Source: Agrypnia vestita (lineage: Eukaryota; Arthropoda; Insecta; Trichoptera; Phryganeidae). Taken from it: a stretch of 64,000 bases of DNA. A program made the position numbers and the translations under genes. Below, piece by piece: positions 8,723 to 19,826 of the stretch. The notes under the pieces are model-generated. The model made no database searches and was not told the DNA's origin. It was given only the letters and a program-made list of their open reading frames with translations. Location: positions 59,678-123,677 of the forward strand of contig JADDOH010001542.1 in NCBI GenBank assembly GCA_016648135.1, in the 5' to 3' direction. How positions within the stretch are numbered: position 1 is the stretch's first letter; each line of letters opens with the position of its first letter.

Positions 8723-10990
8723 TATGGACAGTCTAGTACCCTGAAAAACAGTTACCCTAACCAAAATTCATCTATGTATGTGAATTTTAACTAAATTTGA
8801 ATCCCGGACGACACCGAGCACGGACCGCTAGTACAGTATAATTGTATGTTTATCAAATATTTTATAATAATAACTAATCAAAGTAAATACTGATACAATG
8901 CATCAAATATATTTCGTGTTATCTTTTAAGGAATTGATGTTATCTATTCAACGATCATAAGAGAAAAGGAAGTTGTTAATAATTTGTGTACCTATACAAG
9001 TAGCGACGAAATAAACTGTGATTGGTAGCTGTGTAAATTCGTAATTCGTCGTTCAAAAAAACTAAACTTCAAACTTCTAAATCACAGTTGCCAATCATCT
9101 AATCACCTACATAATCAATCACAATCACAGTTAATTTCATCAATAATGTCAATTATAATGGATCATATCACCTGATGTACTTTGTGCACATGGCGCACAA
9201 TACGGCCTTGCCAGCGATAAGTATATTAAAACACGGAAAGCTTTAAATTAAGACGATAAATCGGTAATTATTTTTATACTATGATAATATACATTACAAA
9301 TATTTTCAATTGTTTTCATTGCCATGTCTATAAAGTTTACGATGTCACTGGACCCAAGTCACTGAGTAGTCTTTTCATTTTTGTAAAATTAGATTTTCTT
9401 TTCAATATATAAACAATCAAAAGCTGGTTGATCCTAATAAGTACACCGAGAATGACAATCTAATATAAAAACATTAAAAGACAATAAATAGGGTATACAA
9501 TTTTCATAGATTTTCATGGAATTATTTATATTTACTATGGAATTATGCACACGATTTCATTCATTAGGCTTTATTTTATTTAATGAATAAACAGGCACAA
9601 AGTGCCCACAAGTTTTATACATTACGTTATTATTACGATATTTATAAGTTTTAGTTAACATGCAGTTTAATTAATAACATTTCGGACGACCACACTACGC
9701 GCAAGATACAGATCACACAAGGAGGTTATGACGGTTGTGTCACTTAATTTTTGTTGACATATTTATTATTTAGTTGTTCTTCGTTGGCTTGTAACCAATA
9801 GAAAATTCAAAACATGAGCATCGGAAGGAATATCAAAATAAATAAGATTTCAATAAAAAAATCTGTAAACTTTTGTTTTTTTTGATGAGTACATGTATCC
9901 AATAAGATGATGTGTGAAATTATTTCGGGATGTTTCACAGCATAATCAATATGGCATCCGAAAGCACCGTCACTGCGGATAATAGCCGGCTTCCTCTTTT
10001 CACTTCAGATTGGTTGAGCACGTGAGCACGATTGGCTTTTAAAATTTTCACTTTCAATTATAATAAATGAACTCTTTCGACCATCGCACTTGACCGCAAA
10101 TTGAAAATTGAAATTGAAATCGAAAATCGAAAAATAGATAAAATATTATATTGATGTCTTCACTTAACATCGCGCGCAGGTACAAGCAGAGAGCATAAAA
10201 TGCTACACTATTTTCTGACATAGCGCTCTTGTCGAGTTTACTTGTACAAATTTTCAGACGCTCGTAGATTGTTGAAGCTTCTTCTTATAAGTCAACCGCC
10301 GAGAGTTTTTGCATGGCTCATGCAATATATTTCACTCTTATTTCTCACCATTGGATCCATATAACAGAAGAAGGCAGATAAGATGATCTTGCCAAAGTTA
10401 ATCCCGGTTATACTATACTTTCATATAAAATACCTCTTAATATTCGAGTAATGACAACGACAGTTCTCCTTGAGGAGTGTCCACAATTGGTTGTTTAAAA
10501 TTGATTTTAACTACAAAGGTTTCTAATAGACGGTAAGTTTTTTAGTAGTAACTACAAACTTGTCTAATTTCCAAAAGTCCAGTAATGTCCTCTGAAGGTG
10601 CGCTCTCTCTGCGTCTTGTTAAACACATTCAATTTTAATTTGTAATATTTATTTCATTATTTTAGCAATTTTGTTAGACACTTTAAATAGCTACATAAAT
10701 AAATAATCGTAAAATAATTATAATTTTAACTTATTACTGTTCCTCATCTTTAACTATAATTGAACTAAAACCAATGAACACAATGTACGTGTGGTTAAGT
10801 ATAGGCGAAGAGCCTAGTGGACATCCTTCCGTTTTAAATAAATATAAATAGTTGGTAATTCCTTTAAATATTTAAGGCAAATATTTTTTTAACAAAAATT
10901 ATTTTTATTCATTTTGATCAAATAAAACCTTGTTTTTAAAATCAAATTACTATTAGAAAGACATACAGAAAAATCTAATCAACGAAAAAA
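8723..10990. other. Long AT-rich stretch without genes
   Basis: No reading frame of note. Weak inverted pairs exist, such as CTGTGATTGG (9018) with CAATCACAG (9119). Positions 10098-10135 hold an A-rich run of GAAATTGAAAT-type units. Positions 10930-10990 resemble 36540-36570 (AGACATACAGAAAAATC). No element boundary could be drawn. Confidence 0.45.
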
Positions 10991-10994
10991 TATT

Positions 10995-11035
10995 TTGGCT
11001 ACTACCGGGATTTGAACCCGGATCACCTCCCTTCT
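10995..11035 (-). repeat. tRNA-like 3' half of a SINE
   Basis: On the minus strand this reads GGTGATCCGGGTTCAAATCC then CGGTAGTAGCCA, that is, a T-arm with a canonical B box and an acceptor-like end. The tRNA 5' half (box A, anticodon arm) is not preserved upstream and an A/T-rich tail follows. It is therefore a SINE or tRNA-pseudogene remnant, not a functional tRNA. Confidence 0.55.
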
Positions 11036-11602
11036 GTTAAATTACAACTTCACAAATATGAATGTGTTCTTGAATTTAAAACCTTGTTTATAAAACCAGT
11101 TAATTATTATTTCATTATTGCGGTGGTTTCATTATCACACATATTTTAATTACCTATTTAGTTCTCTGAAATCGTAATTTCGAGTTGCGTAGAAGAATAA
11201 ATCCATAAATCAACTAGTTTCTTTATCACAAAGTTATCACGAATTTAAACAGTTTTATGTACACAGGTAAGAAGTAAAGTCCGTGTTTGTTGCGGAGATA
11301 TTTTGCAACCTTGACTGCGTATTTAATTCATATTACGTACCAACGTACTTATTCATAGTATTAGTGATAATACGACATAAAAAAAACTCATTTTAGAATA
11401 GTCTCTGACTCAAAATCTCAAAATAATCACCAGCAATGCAAAATGCCATTTTAAAAAACCGCGTATAAAAAGTTCTGTCAGTTAATAATTGGCGACAAAG
11501 TTCGAAAATTCAAGAGGTTGATAATTCCCACTACCAAAGGTGAGCTGTACAAATGTTGCTTACGTAATACAACAAAGGATAACGCGCTAGGACTGCGCAA
11601 TT

Positions 11603-11655
11603 TAGGATTATGGATTATGCAATTATGGATTATGCAATTAAGGATTATGCGTCAC
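11603..11655. repeat. Short tandem repeat, unit GGATTATGCAATTAT
   Basis: About 3.5 imperfect copies of a 15-bp unit, in AT-rich DNA between 11040 and 11720 that holds nothing else recognisable. Confidence 0.75.
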
Positions 11656-11720
11656 CAGCGCAAAATCCAAAGTAAGGCTGTTGAGTAACAACGTAAAACC
11701 AAAATGCGATTTTTTTTTTA

Positions 11721-11893
11721 AATAGAGATGCGAACACGGAATACGTGTCACAACAATATTCTGATTATTTTCAAATTAAGCTAAACGCTTGTGCTATGAA
11801 AATAAGACTAACTTGCTGGTCTGGAGTGAGATTCGAACCCGCGACCTTTGGATCACGAGGCGAGAGTCCTAACCACAAGACCAACAAGCTAGT
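11721..11893 (-). mobile_element. tRNA-derived SINE family S1 (complete copy)
   Basis: On the minus strand it starts GCTTGTTGGTCTTGTGGTTA (box A-like) and has a B box in CGCGGGTTCGAATCTC. It continues with the body CAGCAAGTTAGTC-TTATTTTCATAGC, GACACGTATTCCGTGTTCGC and ends in ATCTC plus a T/A-rich tail. The same body occurs at 31139-31329, 46485-46650 and 63160-63300. RNA polymerase III promoter boxes are visible. No flanking duplication was resolved. Confidence 0.75.
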
Positions 11894-11929
11894 CAAATCT
11901 ATGTATATTTTGGGAAGGACGATAGATTT

Positions 11930-12125
11930 CTACAGGATAGTCCATTCGAATACAACTTACAAAAATTTGATAATGTATGGATGTGTTTTTACGGTGGAAT
12001 TGGAAATGTTGCATTGTATTAAGTGATCACTTAAGCCAGCTCTTGCGGGTCATAAAGCCTGGGCCACCCTATAAAGACTTCCACACACGTTTCCCATATT
12101 CGTTTCTGTGAGACTCCTATAATTC
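11930..12125 (+). repeat. Copy of the 4968-5265 repeat family (one arm)
   Basis: GTTGCATTGT, AAGTGATCACTTAAGCCAGC, ATAAAGACTTCCA and TTTCTGTGAGAC occur in the same order as at 5165-5285. Only one arm is present. Confidence 0.55.
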
Positions 12126-12129
12126 ATTT

Positions 12130-12547
12130 ATATCTCCACTGGTGATGATGGTGGTGGATAGCCCTTGGTGTCACATCAAAAATATGCGAGTTTGGTGGGG
12201 GTGGCTATGCGTGGGTGGGAGTGGGTGACGAAAATGTGCTTTCTAGCGCATTGTTTTGTTATGGGAAGGCCGCAAATGCTTCAGATTGTTTCATAATAGG
12301 CGCGCCTATAGAAGGTTCCGGAAAAACCTGCTCTAGAAAGTTCTGGAAGGAGAAGGTTCTAGAAAATTTCCGAAAGTTCTACAAGGTTCTAAGCTGAGTG
12401 GCGGAATGTCTAGAAGGTTCCTGTACATTCGATAAATTTCTTTAAAGTTCTGGAAGGAGAATGTTTTAGAAGGTTCGCGAAAGTTCTATGACGATCCAAA
12501 CAGTGTACTAAAAATCTACGCGTGCGAAGTCGCGCGAGCACAGCTAG
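12130..12547 (+). mobile_element. Non-autonomous Helitron 3' portion with heat-shock-element-like array
   Basis: The 3' end has a GC hairpin (CGCGTGCG-AAGT-CGCGCG, 12519-12536) about 7 bases before a terminal CTAG (12544-12547), followed by T. This is the standard Helitron 3' signature. The body contains GATGGTGGTGGATAGCCC and TTGGTGTCACATC, phrases I associate with lepidopteran Helitrons. The 5' TC end could not be fixed. There is no Rep/helicase coding, so it would move only in trans. Confidence 0.65.
12311..12487. promoter_or_regulatory. Cluster of heat-shock-element-like GAA/TTC arrays
   Basis: At least three perfect three-unit arrays (GAA-2-TTC-2-GAA) occur at 12311-12323, 12336-12348 and 12352-12364. 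Further inverted GAA/TTC pairs follow at about 12372-12390 and 12446-12487. This is the binding pattern of trimeric heat-shock factor. There is no open reading frame immediately downstream, so no target gene is evident. Confidence 0.55.
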
Positions 12548-12599
12548 TTTAGTTATAAATTTTAGTAATTTTTATTTCAGTTCGACACTCCGTCACATT

Positions 12600-12950
12600 T
12601 AGATGCTCCACTCCTTCCCCCATGGACACATGCAAATATTAACTACATTGACAGTAATTCGAACACACTTATCTATCCATCAATATGAATCTGTAAGTAG
12701 ATTTCCTTTCTATATTACCTGTGTGCGATACTTACCCAGCGATAAACCCACACACATACATCAAATACCGACGGGAGTCCGGATATCAAAACACAGCCCT
12801 TGGCACTTGCATATTATATCTTCTAATATATCACTGCGTACACGCAACCCTTTTCACTGGTAGACTCCCCATTATAATATTATCTACTAAAGTGGTGAGC
12901 CCCCTTCACATCAAACCTACGCAGCACGTTCAGAAGGCATTAACGTGAAT
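12600..12950 (+). other. Unassigned stretch with overlapping short frames
   Basis: Two overlapping frames (12603-12863, 86 residues; 12721-12948, 75 residues) show no domain or family resemblance. No splice or promoter evidence supports either, so I do not call a gene. Confidence 0.2.
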
Positions 12951-13780
12951 CCGAGCGGAAAACACGTGAATTAGCATTCGCTGTTTGTACCCAACCTGTG
13001 ATTTTTGTGTTATAAATAATGTATGTGAAATAATCAGAAACAAATGTTTAGCATCTGCAGACTTGAGATTGGTTCATACACATACATATATTATGTTTTA
13101 CACATGCGTGGTGTGTATTGTGTGTGGCTAATGAATGCTTTAAAGCCGTTTTCAGTATATTGCGTAATAATTTGATAAGCGTGTAAGTGGTTGGTTTCGA
13201 CCGCTAATCGCAGTATAAATACTGTGAAATCGCTGATCGTACTATGAATATGATTGAAACGCAAAGTTTCATTACTTTTACAACACTTTGTTGTTGTTCA
13301 GAAATAGCTAATAATTAATCGATCTCTCTGAAATTGTAAAACGCAAGAAGGCGAGTGTGGGCGTTTTGTAATCGTGTGTTTTTACGGCCGTTCAGAATAT
13401 TTTATAGTTTTTTGAGCTATTCTGCCTTGTTTCTCCAACCTCTCTGGCCGACGAGACGATTCTAATTTCACTGCAGGGTCCATCAGCATGACCAATATCG
13501 CTGATGCATAGCGGATTTGTTAAAGATAGGTCAACTGCAGAAAATTTAGTACAATATTAAAATTATTTAATGCTTTTAGTGTACAGTACCTATTCATATT
13601 GATATTGTGTCATCATGGTCAAACCGTTCGACAAAGTATAAGGTAAATTATAAATTATTACTCAAGAACTCTAGTACCTACATTAATTAAGAGGAAATAC
13701 GCGGAAATATGGTTAAATTATTTATCATCCAGATGACTGTTGAAATTCTGTAAAATTATATATTTTTTAAATAACTAGCG
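12951..13780. other. No recognisable feature
   Basis: AT-rich sequence with moderately GC patches around 13380-13500. Nothing could be supported as coding or as a repeat end. Confidence 0.4.
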
Positions 13781-13784
13781 GTTT

Positions 13785-13985
13785 ACCAGCCACTTTGAGT
13801 CTGTCAAATAATAATTTCGTTGTCTGTCTGTCCGTCAGAAACTTAAAGTACGTAATTTCACTCGAAATCACGGCTAAAAAAACAAATTAAGCGGCCGGAG
13901 ATGGGGCTTGAATCGCGTGCCAGCAAACCCGAACCGGCCGCTTAATGAATGTTGCTACCGCCACTTCTGCGTGGACCAAAAAAAA
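13785..13985 (-). repeat. Composite repeat with tRNA-like B box and 13-bp inverted repeat
   Basis: ATTAAGCGGCCGG (about 13886) and CCGGCCGCTTAAT (about 13933) form an inverted repeat enclosing, on the minus strand, GCGATTCAAGCCCC, which fits a tRNA B box. The left part (AATTTCGTTGTCTGTCTGTC, about 13815) resembles the starts of the mini-Helitrons at 21722 and 41362. It is probably a SINE fragment beside a Helitron fragment. Confidence 0.4.
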
Positions 13986-13989
13986 TTAC

Positions 13990-14950
13990 TATAAATATAT
14001 ACTAGAGCTCAGCAAAGACGTGAACCAATGTTCCGTCATTTTGATGTGTTACTGCTAGTTTGTATTATTCATAAACGACATTACAGGTATATATTTTTAT
14101 GGCTGATGTTGAAATTATGTTCTTTGCCGACAACTTAAAAATACTATACGATAAGCTGAATGAAATAAACAACTGATGCATACACAATTAATTATAGCTT
14201 AACATCAATACATATAACTGGATAAGATTTTGTCCGTAAGTAAAAAGTATATGTCTGATTCTATAAACTCAAAAGAGCTTATGTTTATAAGTAAATAGTA
14301 ATCTGTCTCTTAAGAGTAAATAAGCAATCTGCTCGCTCTAATAACTAAAAAAACATGATGACATAGGGCTTCCTCTCAGAAATATAAAAAATACTGGCAG
14401 GACTATATAAAAACTTATAAAATACTCAGGACTATTAAAAAAAATTAGAACTATAAAAAAAAACACTCACTATAAAAAAAAACACTTTGATTCTGTACGC
14501 GCAATGATACTCCTAAAACAACGACAAAATCATGTTTATGTATACCTATAAAATAATATTTAAATTAAAAGGTGTGGAATAAAAACATCAAAATTGTCTG
14601 GAAAAAACATCAAAATAAAAAACACAAAAATTGAATTATAATCTCAACTACCAATCGACTGATTTTAAAACACACACATTGTCACACTTGTATCATACGT
14701 GGAAAAAACTAAAAACACGCACAAACCCCTCCTCAAATACCGGGGGAACATTCGAGCAACGACAAACACTGTACTTCCGAAAGGAGACATTCTTGTCTTA
14801 TGTCTAATAAATTTTAGTCAGATTTCCAGTAATTTTCTCAGAATGCTCGCTCTTTACCACACATTATAATTACCTTCGATTTTAATTTGGTTCGGTTTGT
14901 AATATTTATTTCATAATCTTGGCAATTTTATCGGAGAACTAATTAAAGTA
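13990..14950. other. AT-rich stretch with degenerate tandem units
   Basis: Between 14395 and 14490 imperfect ACTATAAAAAA/CACT units recur. Otherwise nothing recognisable is present. Confidence 0.45.
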
Positions 14951-14956
14951 ACTTAG

Positions 14957-15005
14957 AGGTAACGATCACTAAAAGACAATATTGTTATTTTCAGAATGGT
15001 TCAGT
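14957..15005. repeat. MITE end fragment
   Basis: AGGTAACGATCAC and CAATATTGTTATTTTCAGAAT match 38170-38222 and resemble the inner terminal sequence of the GGCCGTATTC MITEs. It looks like a solo end. Confidence 0.45.
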
Positions 15006-15159
15006 TGTAGTTAGTACGGGGTAATGGCCGCCCTTAGTGAAAGCAGCAGGCGGTCGCGCCGCTGCGACGGGATCTGCGGGGAAAGTGATGGTAGTTCCTC
15101 TAGAGCAATGTTTTTCAAACTTTATCGAACCGCGATTCCCAAAAAAAATCTACGACACC

Positions 15160-15262
15160 TTCCCCCTAATCAAAAGAATACTAACTTGGTTGTCTTCCGG
15201 AAGGAGGCTCAAACCCCGATCTCTAGATCAGTAAGTGACGAATGTCTTACCAACAAGCTACT
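15160..15262 (-). mobile_element. SINE S1, 5' part
   Basis: On the minus strand, GTAGCTTGTTGGTAAGAC is followed by GATCGGGGTTTGAGCCTCC (B box) and AACCAAGTTAGTATTC, matching the first half of S1. The 84-residue plus-strand frame covering it is a shadow of this repeat. AT-rich DNA without features follows to 15960. Confidence 0.5.
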
Positions 15263-15964
15263 CTGTAGTGCAGAATAAATACAAACTTGATAATTAGCAT
15301 TTATTTTAATACATTTATAGGATAAATCATTTTAAATTTATCTGTTACAATGTAAATACTATATTTATTTTTGTTATTGAAACAGAGACAGTAATAATTA
15401 CAAAGATAATTACAATGGCGAGATTATTACTATATGGGGGGTTATAAAGCAACACCGCCACTTGGTAAATGATAAAAATAGAAAGAGACGTGAAAATGAT
15501 TATAAAACAATGTGCCAGATTCACTATTAATAACTACAAGCTATATTTTTATAAGGTATATTTGTATGTTTTAGAAGTATTTTATTAAAAGCAGATCAAT
15601 TTGAAAATCTCAATTTCGTCAATTGCAAGGTGTTAGTTTCATTTTTAATTTCGGTTTCATTTTTGAACCCCACACATGGTGACTTCTACTAGCTCACACT
15701 AACATTTATGCGTCATTTCGTTTAATGTGAAGAAAAATGTAATAGGCATTCGCGTAACACAAATTAGAAAGAAAAATAATTGGAACTTTTTGCTGATGGA
15801 ACTCCTAGAATTTCATTCGGTTAGTTGACTTCTGAATGAAGGGATGGGCAGAATACCCGAGCTTGTAAGATAAGCTCTCAAGTTATCCGCAACATTCTCT
15901 CCATCAAACGTCCTGCGTCTTTGTCCTTTGTCTTTGTCCGTCTCTGTCCTTGCGTCCTCCTTAA

Positions 15965-16680
15965 GGGCTTGTTCAGACACAGCGGGAACCGTTCAGTTTC
16001 AGAATCGCGTTTCAAAACATGCGATTCGTGTCATCTGTTCACACAGCTGCGGTTAATAAGCGATTTGTGCGCGCGAAAATAAACGTCAGTTTGACAGTTC
16101 TGGTGCCGTTCTCCATCTTTGAATATCAGAGATATATTCGCTCATTACTTTGTTAACGACGGCCGTCTTCCATGGCAAGACACATAAATATCATTCTGTC
16201 AGTTCATTTTTGGTGAATAAATACCTACTTCTCTAAAATACTCTTTTTTTCCACCATTTCCAAATATCTCCACCAACTCCTGCCAAGCTTGGTTCTTGGC
16301 ATCTTTGAGTAATCCTCACACTATTACAGGTCTTTTCTACCATATTACAGGTCTTTTCTCCACTTCATCAATAAAAAATTCAATATCAAAGCGATTCATA
16401 ACCATAGAAAAGAGAATATAATCCACGCGTACTCCTGTTGTGGCATGGAACCGTGCGGTGCCCGCAACGCGACTGAACGCTCTCGTAAGGCCCCATAGTA
16501 ATAGGATCGTGCGGGCGCCGTGCAGGTCTATTTTCTAGCGGTTGGGTTGCGGGCACCGCAGCGGTTGACTAACCGCACGGTTGTGTCTGAACGATCACAT
16601 ACAAACCTAGGTAAATGAGACCCGCACGGATTTCATGCGATTCTGAAACGGCACGGTTCCCGCTGTGTCTGAACAAGCCC
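15965..16680. mobile_element. Harbinger-like MITE with TAA target duplication
   Basis: Both ends read inward GGGCTTGTTCAGACACAGCG followed by GGAACCGT. The element is flanked by TAA at 15962-15964 and 16681-16683. A 3-bp TWA/TTA-type duplication with GGG termini fits PIF/Harbinger elements. Subterminal repeats of CGCACGG/CGGGCACCGC type occur at 16450-16640. The 716-bp element encodes no transposase. The well-kept 28-bp ends suggest fairly recent movement. Confidence 0.8.
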
Positions 16681-17107
16681 TAATGGTTGATACAAAAAAA
16701 TTATAAGCGGTACTGGAGAATGATTGAATATCAAATAAATATGTTAGTTTTTCAAATAAAGGGCAACAATTCTATAAATTTGTCAAAGGGAAACAGGCGC
16801 AGTGCTTTGATTGATTAAAAATATAAATTTTAAAATAAATGCTTGAAATGTCTCGGTTATTCTTGTTTATAACTCGCAATCCCCCAGGAGGCAAGAAAAC
16901 GAGAATAGAACGATCAATGACAGGTTCGGAGCACTTTCAGCGGAATCCAAACATGTTTAGTATAAATTTATGACTGGGGATAAAACATGGATAAATCATT
17001 TCGTAAAACAACAAACTCATTTACTTAGAAACAATCTACATAGATAGATCTCCAATATCAAAGAGATATCAAAACACATTCTCAAGTGAACAGGTATTGG
17101 TCAGAAC

Positions 17108-17278
17108 CAGTGATGGTTTTTTAACCGGTGACATACTAACCGTTATTTCAGATTTGTATCCGATTGCACCGATGATTGATATCTCAATTTTCGTAATTGG
17201 ATACTAGACAACAGTTACCGATCATCGTCATCAAACTGTATCACGTGTGACCGGTGTTACCATCACTAGGCAAAACAC
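17108..17278. mobile_element. hAT-like MITE (CAGTGATGG ends)
   Basis: The ends CAGTGATGG and CCATCACTA flank AACCGGT and ACCGGT blocks, with ATTTGTATCCGATTG mirrored inside. Adjacent 8-mers gtcagaac and ggcaaaac match at 6 of 8 positions, as an old hAT duplication might. A related copy lies at 8490-8722. Confidence 0.6.
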
Positions 17279-17707
17279 TCTCAACTAATTTTGTGTATTA
17301 ATCCCAAGTATTTGGAACGCAACGAGTAACGTACACACTATATTTTGTCGTGTGTAAGCCGTGCGGTTCTATTATAAGAATACTGATGCATTAACTTTTA
17401 TCGGTCATATCCTGCAACTGATTTTACGGTGCAAGATTTAGAAGCAAATGTGATTGGTCTCAAAGAAATCACTACACTACTTAACCGGTCGGGTGCCGGA
17501 GCGCAGATCTGCGCTCGCTAGACACGTATGCGAATTGTTTCTGAGATAAATACAAAAAACCGGTCACCACATCTTATTAGAAATAAATTTTTTAAAACAT
17601 TTTGTATCTCAATTTTCCTTTATGTACGTTTATAAAAAATATTTAACTTAATTTAACTGTAATTTCGAATATTTTATACGCACCGTATGCATTACCGAGA
17701 AGCGAAT

Positions 17708-17747
17708 CTCGACGTTTCGTTGGATACTTATCCAACGTCATCAGGAG
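17708..17747 (-). ncRNA. Minimal hammerhead-ribozyme-like motif (family 2, intact)
   Basis: On the minus strand: CTC, core CTGATGA, one extra C, a perfect 7-bp stem II (GTTGGAT/ATCCAAC, loop AAGT), GAAAC, GTC, then GAG pairing with the initial CTC. The predicted cut is after GTC. AC and GTC touch directly, so stem III could form only between two molecules through the self-complementary ACGT. Compared with family 1, stem I and stem II are different in sequence but keep pairing. Confidence 0.6.
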
Positions 17748-17911
17748 GACGACCTTTACCCGCGGAGGTGGAGGTCGGACTGATTAGGTGCTGCTTTCTA
17801 GGGCGTAAATTGTAAGCACTTTGTTGTGGAGTGTTCTCTTCTTCTACAATAGAGGTCGCCAGTGTGCAATATGTACAATATGCAATAGTATCTCCGCGGG
17901 TAAAGGTCGTC

Positions 17912-17970
17912 CTCCTGATGACGTTGGATAAGTATCCGAATATAAGAATCCGAAATAACGAAACGTCGAG
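17912..17970 (+). ncRNA. Hammerhead-ribozyme-like motif (family 2, enlarged stem II)
   Basis: It has the same CTC, CTGATGA, GAAAC, GTC, GAG framework as the copy at 17708, but about 19 extra bases interrupt stem II, which retains only outer pairs. It is probably a decayed partner arm. Confidence 0.5.
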
Positions 17971-18077
17971 ATTCACTTCTCGGTAATACATACGGTGCGT
18001 ATAAAATATCCGAAATTACAGTTAAATATGTCTAACGACCTTAATAACAAACTTAACTCTTTAATATTTAACTTTAA

Positions 18078-18425
18078 TATAGATATTGCTGTATTTGCTA
18101 CCAAATAGGGGACGTTGCTGGTTTTGCTATTAACATAATTGGCCATTGCTGTCTTTCCTATGTTTCAATCTAAAATCGACATCTCCCACTTTAGCATGAA
18201 ACGACCATTACACAATATTCGTCGCACATCCTTGGGGTTTGATCGGTGTGTGGATTTATCGTGGGATCTTGAATGGATTGGAGTAGATATTTCTGCCTTT
18301 GCATTTTACACTACGAGAATATTGCTAACTGCTTTTAATAATGATTTGGAAATATAATTTTGGAAGAGATAGACATATAATTCCTAAAAATCTCGAATTC
18401 AATACATTCTAAATTAGTACCTAAT
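18078..18425 (+). repeat. Dispersed repeat X, copy 2
   Basis: This matches 6299-6548 in order: ATTGCTGTATTTGCTACCAA, TTTCAATCTAAAATCGACAT, TTTTAATAATGATTTGGAA, and AATTCAATACATTCTAAATT at the end. About 90 bp in the middle are extra relative to copy 1. Confidence 0.6.
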
Positions 18426-18428
18426 CCT

Positions 18429-18640
18429 GGTGGCTGCGGCCCTCGTGGGCCCAGCGGACAAGATACTACATAGCTTCTCGTACCGAGGGTTCCGGTTTCG
18501 ATTCCCAGTGAGGCCACAACAAAAAATATGTAATTTACTCAAGCTTGAGGGTTTTTATGACGTGTTTCGCTTCTGTAATTGGGCCACATAGCCTGTTGAA
18601 GCGTAATAATTAAAAAAATTATAAAAAAAATATTTGAATT
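18429..18640 (+). mobile_element. tRNA-derived SINE family S2
   Basis: It begins GGTGGCTGCGGCCCTCGTGG and has a B box in GGTTTCGATTCCC. It then has a body with TTTCGCTTCTGTAATTGGGCC and CCTGTTGAAGCGTAA, and an A/T-rich tail to about 18640. The body recurs at 33227-33425 (minus) and 36362-36425. Confidence 0.65.
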
Positions 18641-19824
18641 TTTGAGATATTCTTGTTGCCTTTGTTTTTATATCTCTCATTTAAATTAAGAGTGAAATAA
18701 CAATTCCCAGCCCGTTACAAAATGAGAATTTATTCCAAATGAATAATTAAGAGAGCGAAAAGATCTTTGATGAGATGATGTTTTAGCAGAATAGCTACCA
18801 AACCGGTTGTTATGGAAGAACGACATTACGAAAATAGATAAACACGAGATTAAATCATTAAGCGTACGCCTACTGCATTTTTTCCAAGCCAGTGAATGTT
18901 GCGCGAGACAGCCTCCTATCGGTAATTAGTTACGCGAATCCATTAAATCTGTCACCGGCCATTTGCACTCTCCCGCTATAGAGCACTTTGCACAGGGACC
19001 GGTTTCAAGAATGACTTCAATTTAATTTTAATCCCCAACTGTCTAAAAATTAATCAAGATTACGATATATCGATGATACACAACGACCAGATGCACACAG
19101 TGAGAACTGCATATAAGACAGCTTCACACAAGGATCTGGAGGATGTGTCAAGCGCAGACGTAGACAACTACACACAGTGATGGATTAAATCAATAATACA
19201 TTTTGTCACGGGATCGTAGCAGCGGGGCATAAATCAAACACTTGAAATTAATTAAAGTTTTATTAATTAACTGGTTCACTGGATACGAATTTAATCGAAG
19301 CACTGTTCTTGAATTCACACGTATCTCGAAATTAGTTCACAAATTCGTAGGTACGTACTTTTCTATTTCGCTTTACTTTTGTCAATCGCTTCTTTACGAT
19401 CAATCGCGCGGTTTCATAATTCGCTAGCCCGTGTGACATCGCGTTCTGTTACAACTCACTGTCCGCGCAGTGGACATGTCATCTCTTATATAGATAAAAT
19501 CGTTTCACGAAACATCGAGAATGATCGACTAACCTGTCCACATTTCTAATGATATCCAATTTATTTTAAACCGTGTAGCGCTGTACAATCATATTGTAAA
19601 TACATAAAAAGTCATTTTCAATTCGATTTTTTATATTATTTTATTCATGTAGTAAAGATTAATGGAGTTAACATTAATAGCTAAGTAGGTTAAATTAAGT
19701 AAAAGTACGATCACGACAGCTAGTAAGCTGACGGTGGGCAGTTGTCTACATATGCAGGTACCCTGTGTGCACTTGTGTTGTGTAGTTATCGTGAAGTGTT
19801 GTCAATAACCCCGCCATACACATA
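18641..19824. other. No recognisable feature
   Basis: AT-rich sequence with moderate-GC patches (18890-18990, 19400-19470). Short frames only; none is supported. Confidence 0.4.
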
Positions 19825-19826
19825 TA

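Larger units (their letters stand above)
17640..18032 (-). mobile_element. Hammerhead-bearing repeat family 2, Penelope-like foldback copy
   Basis: About 110 bp at the left (17645-17765) recur in reverse at 17890-18030. Each arm carries a hammerhead motif pointing outward. Between the arms, the minus strand reads EEENTPQQSAYNLRPRK and ends AGKGRPPDDVG-stop, where the final codons lie inside the left-arm ribozyme core (CCT GAT GAC). This looks like the last residues of a retroelement polyprotein followed directly by its 3' terminal repeat, with an inverted piece of that repeat at the 5' side. Penelope-like elements show this architecture. The rest of the reverse transcriptase is missing. Confidence 0.55.

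Noticed and set aside
10995..11035. Possible functional tRNA gene
   Set aside because: Only a T-arm and acceptor-like end are present. There is no matching 5' acceptor strand, D-arm or anticodon arm upstream.
13770..13790. Another Helitron 3' end (CTAG at about 13778, minus strand)
   Set aside because: The adjoining hairpin would have only three base pairs and a two-base loop, too weak to accept.
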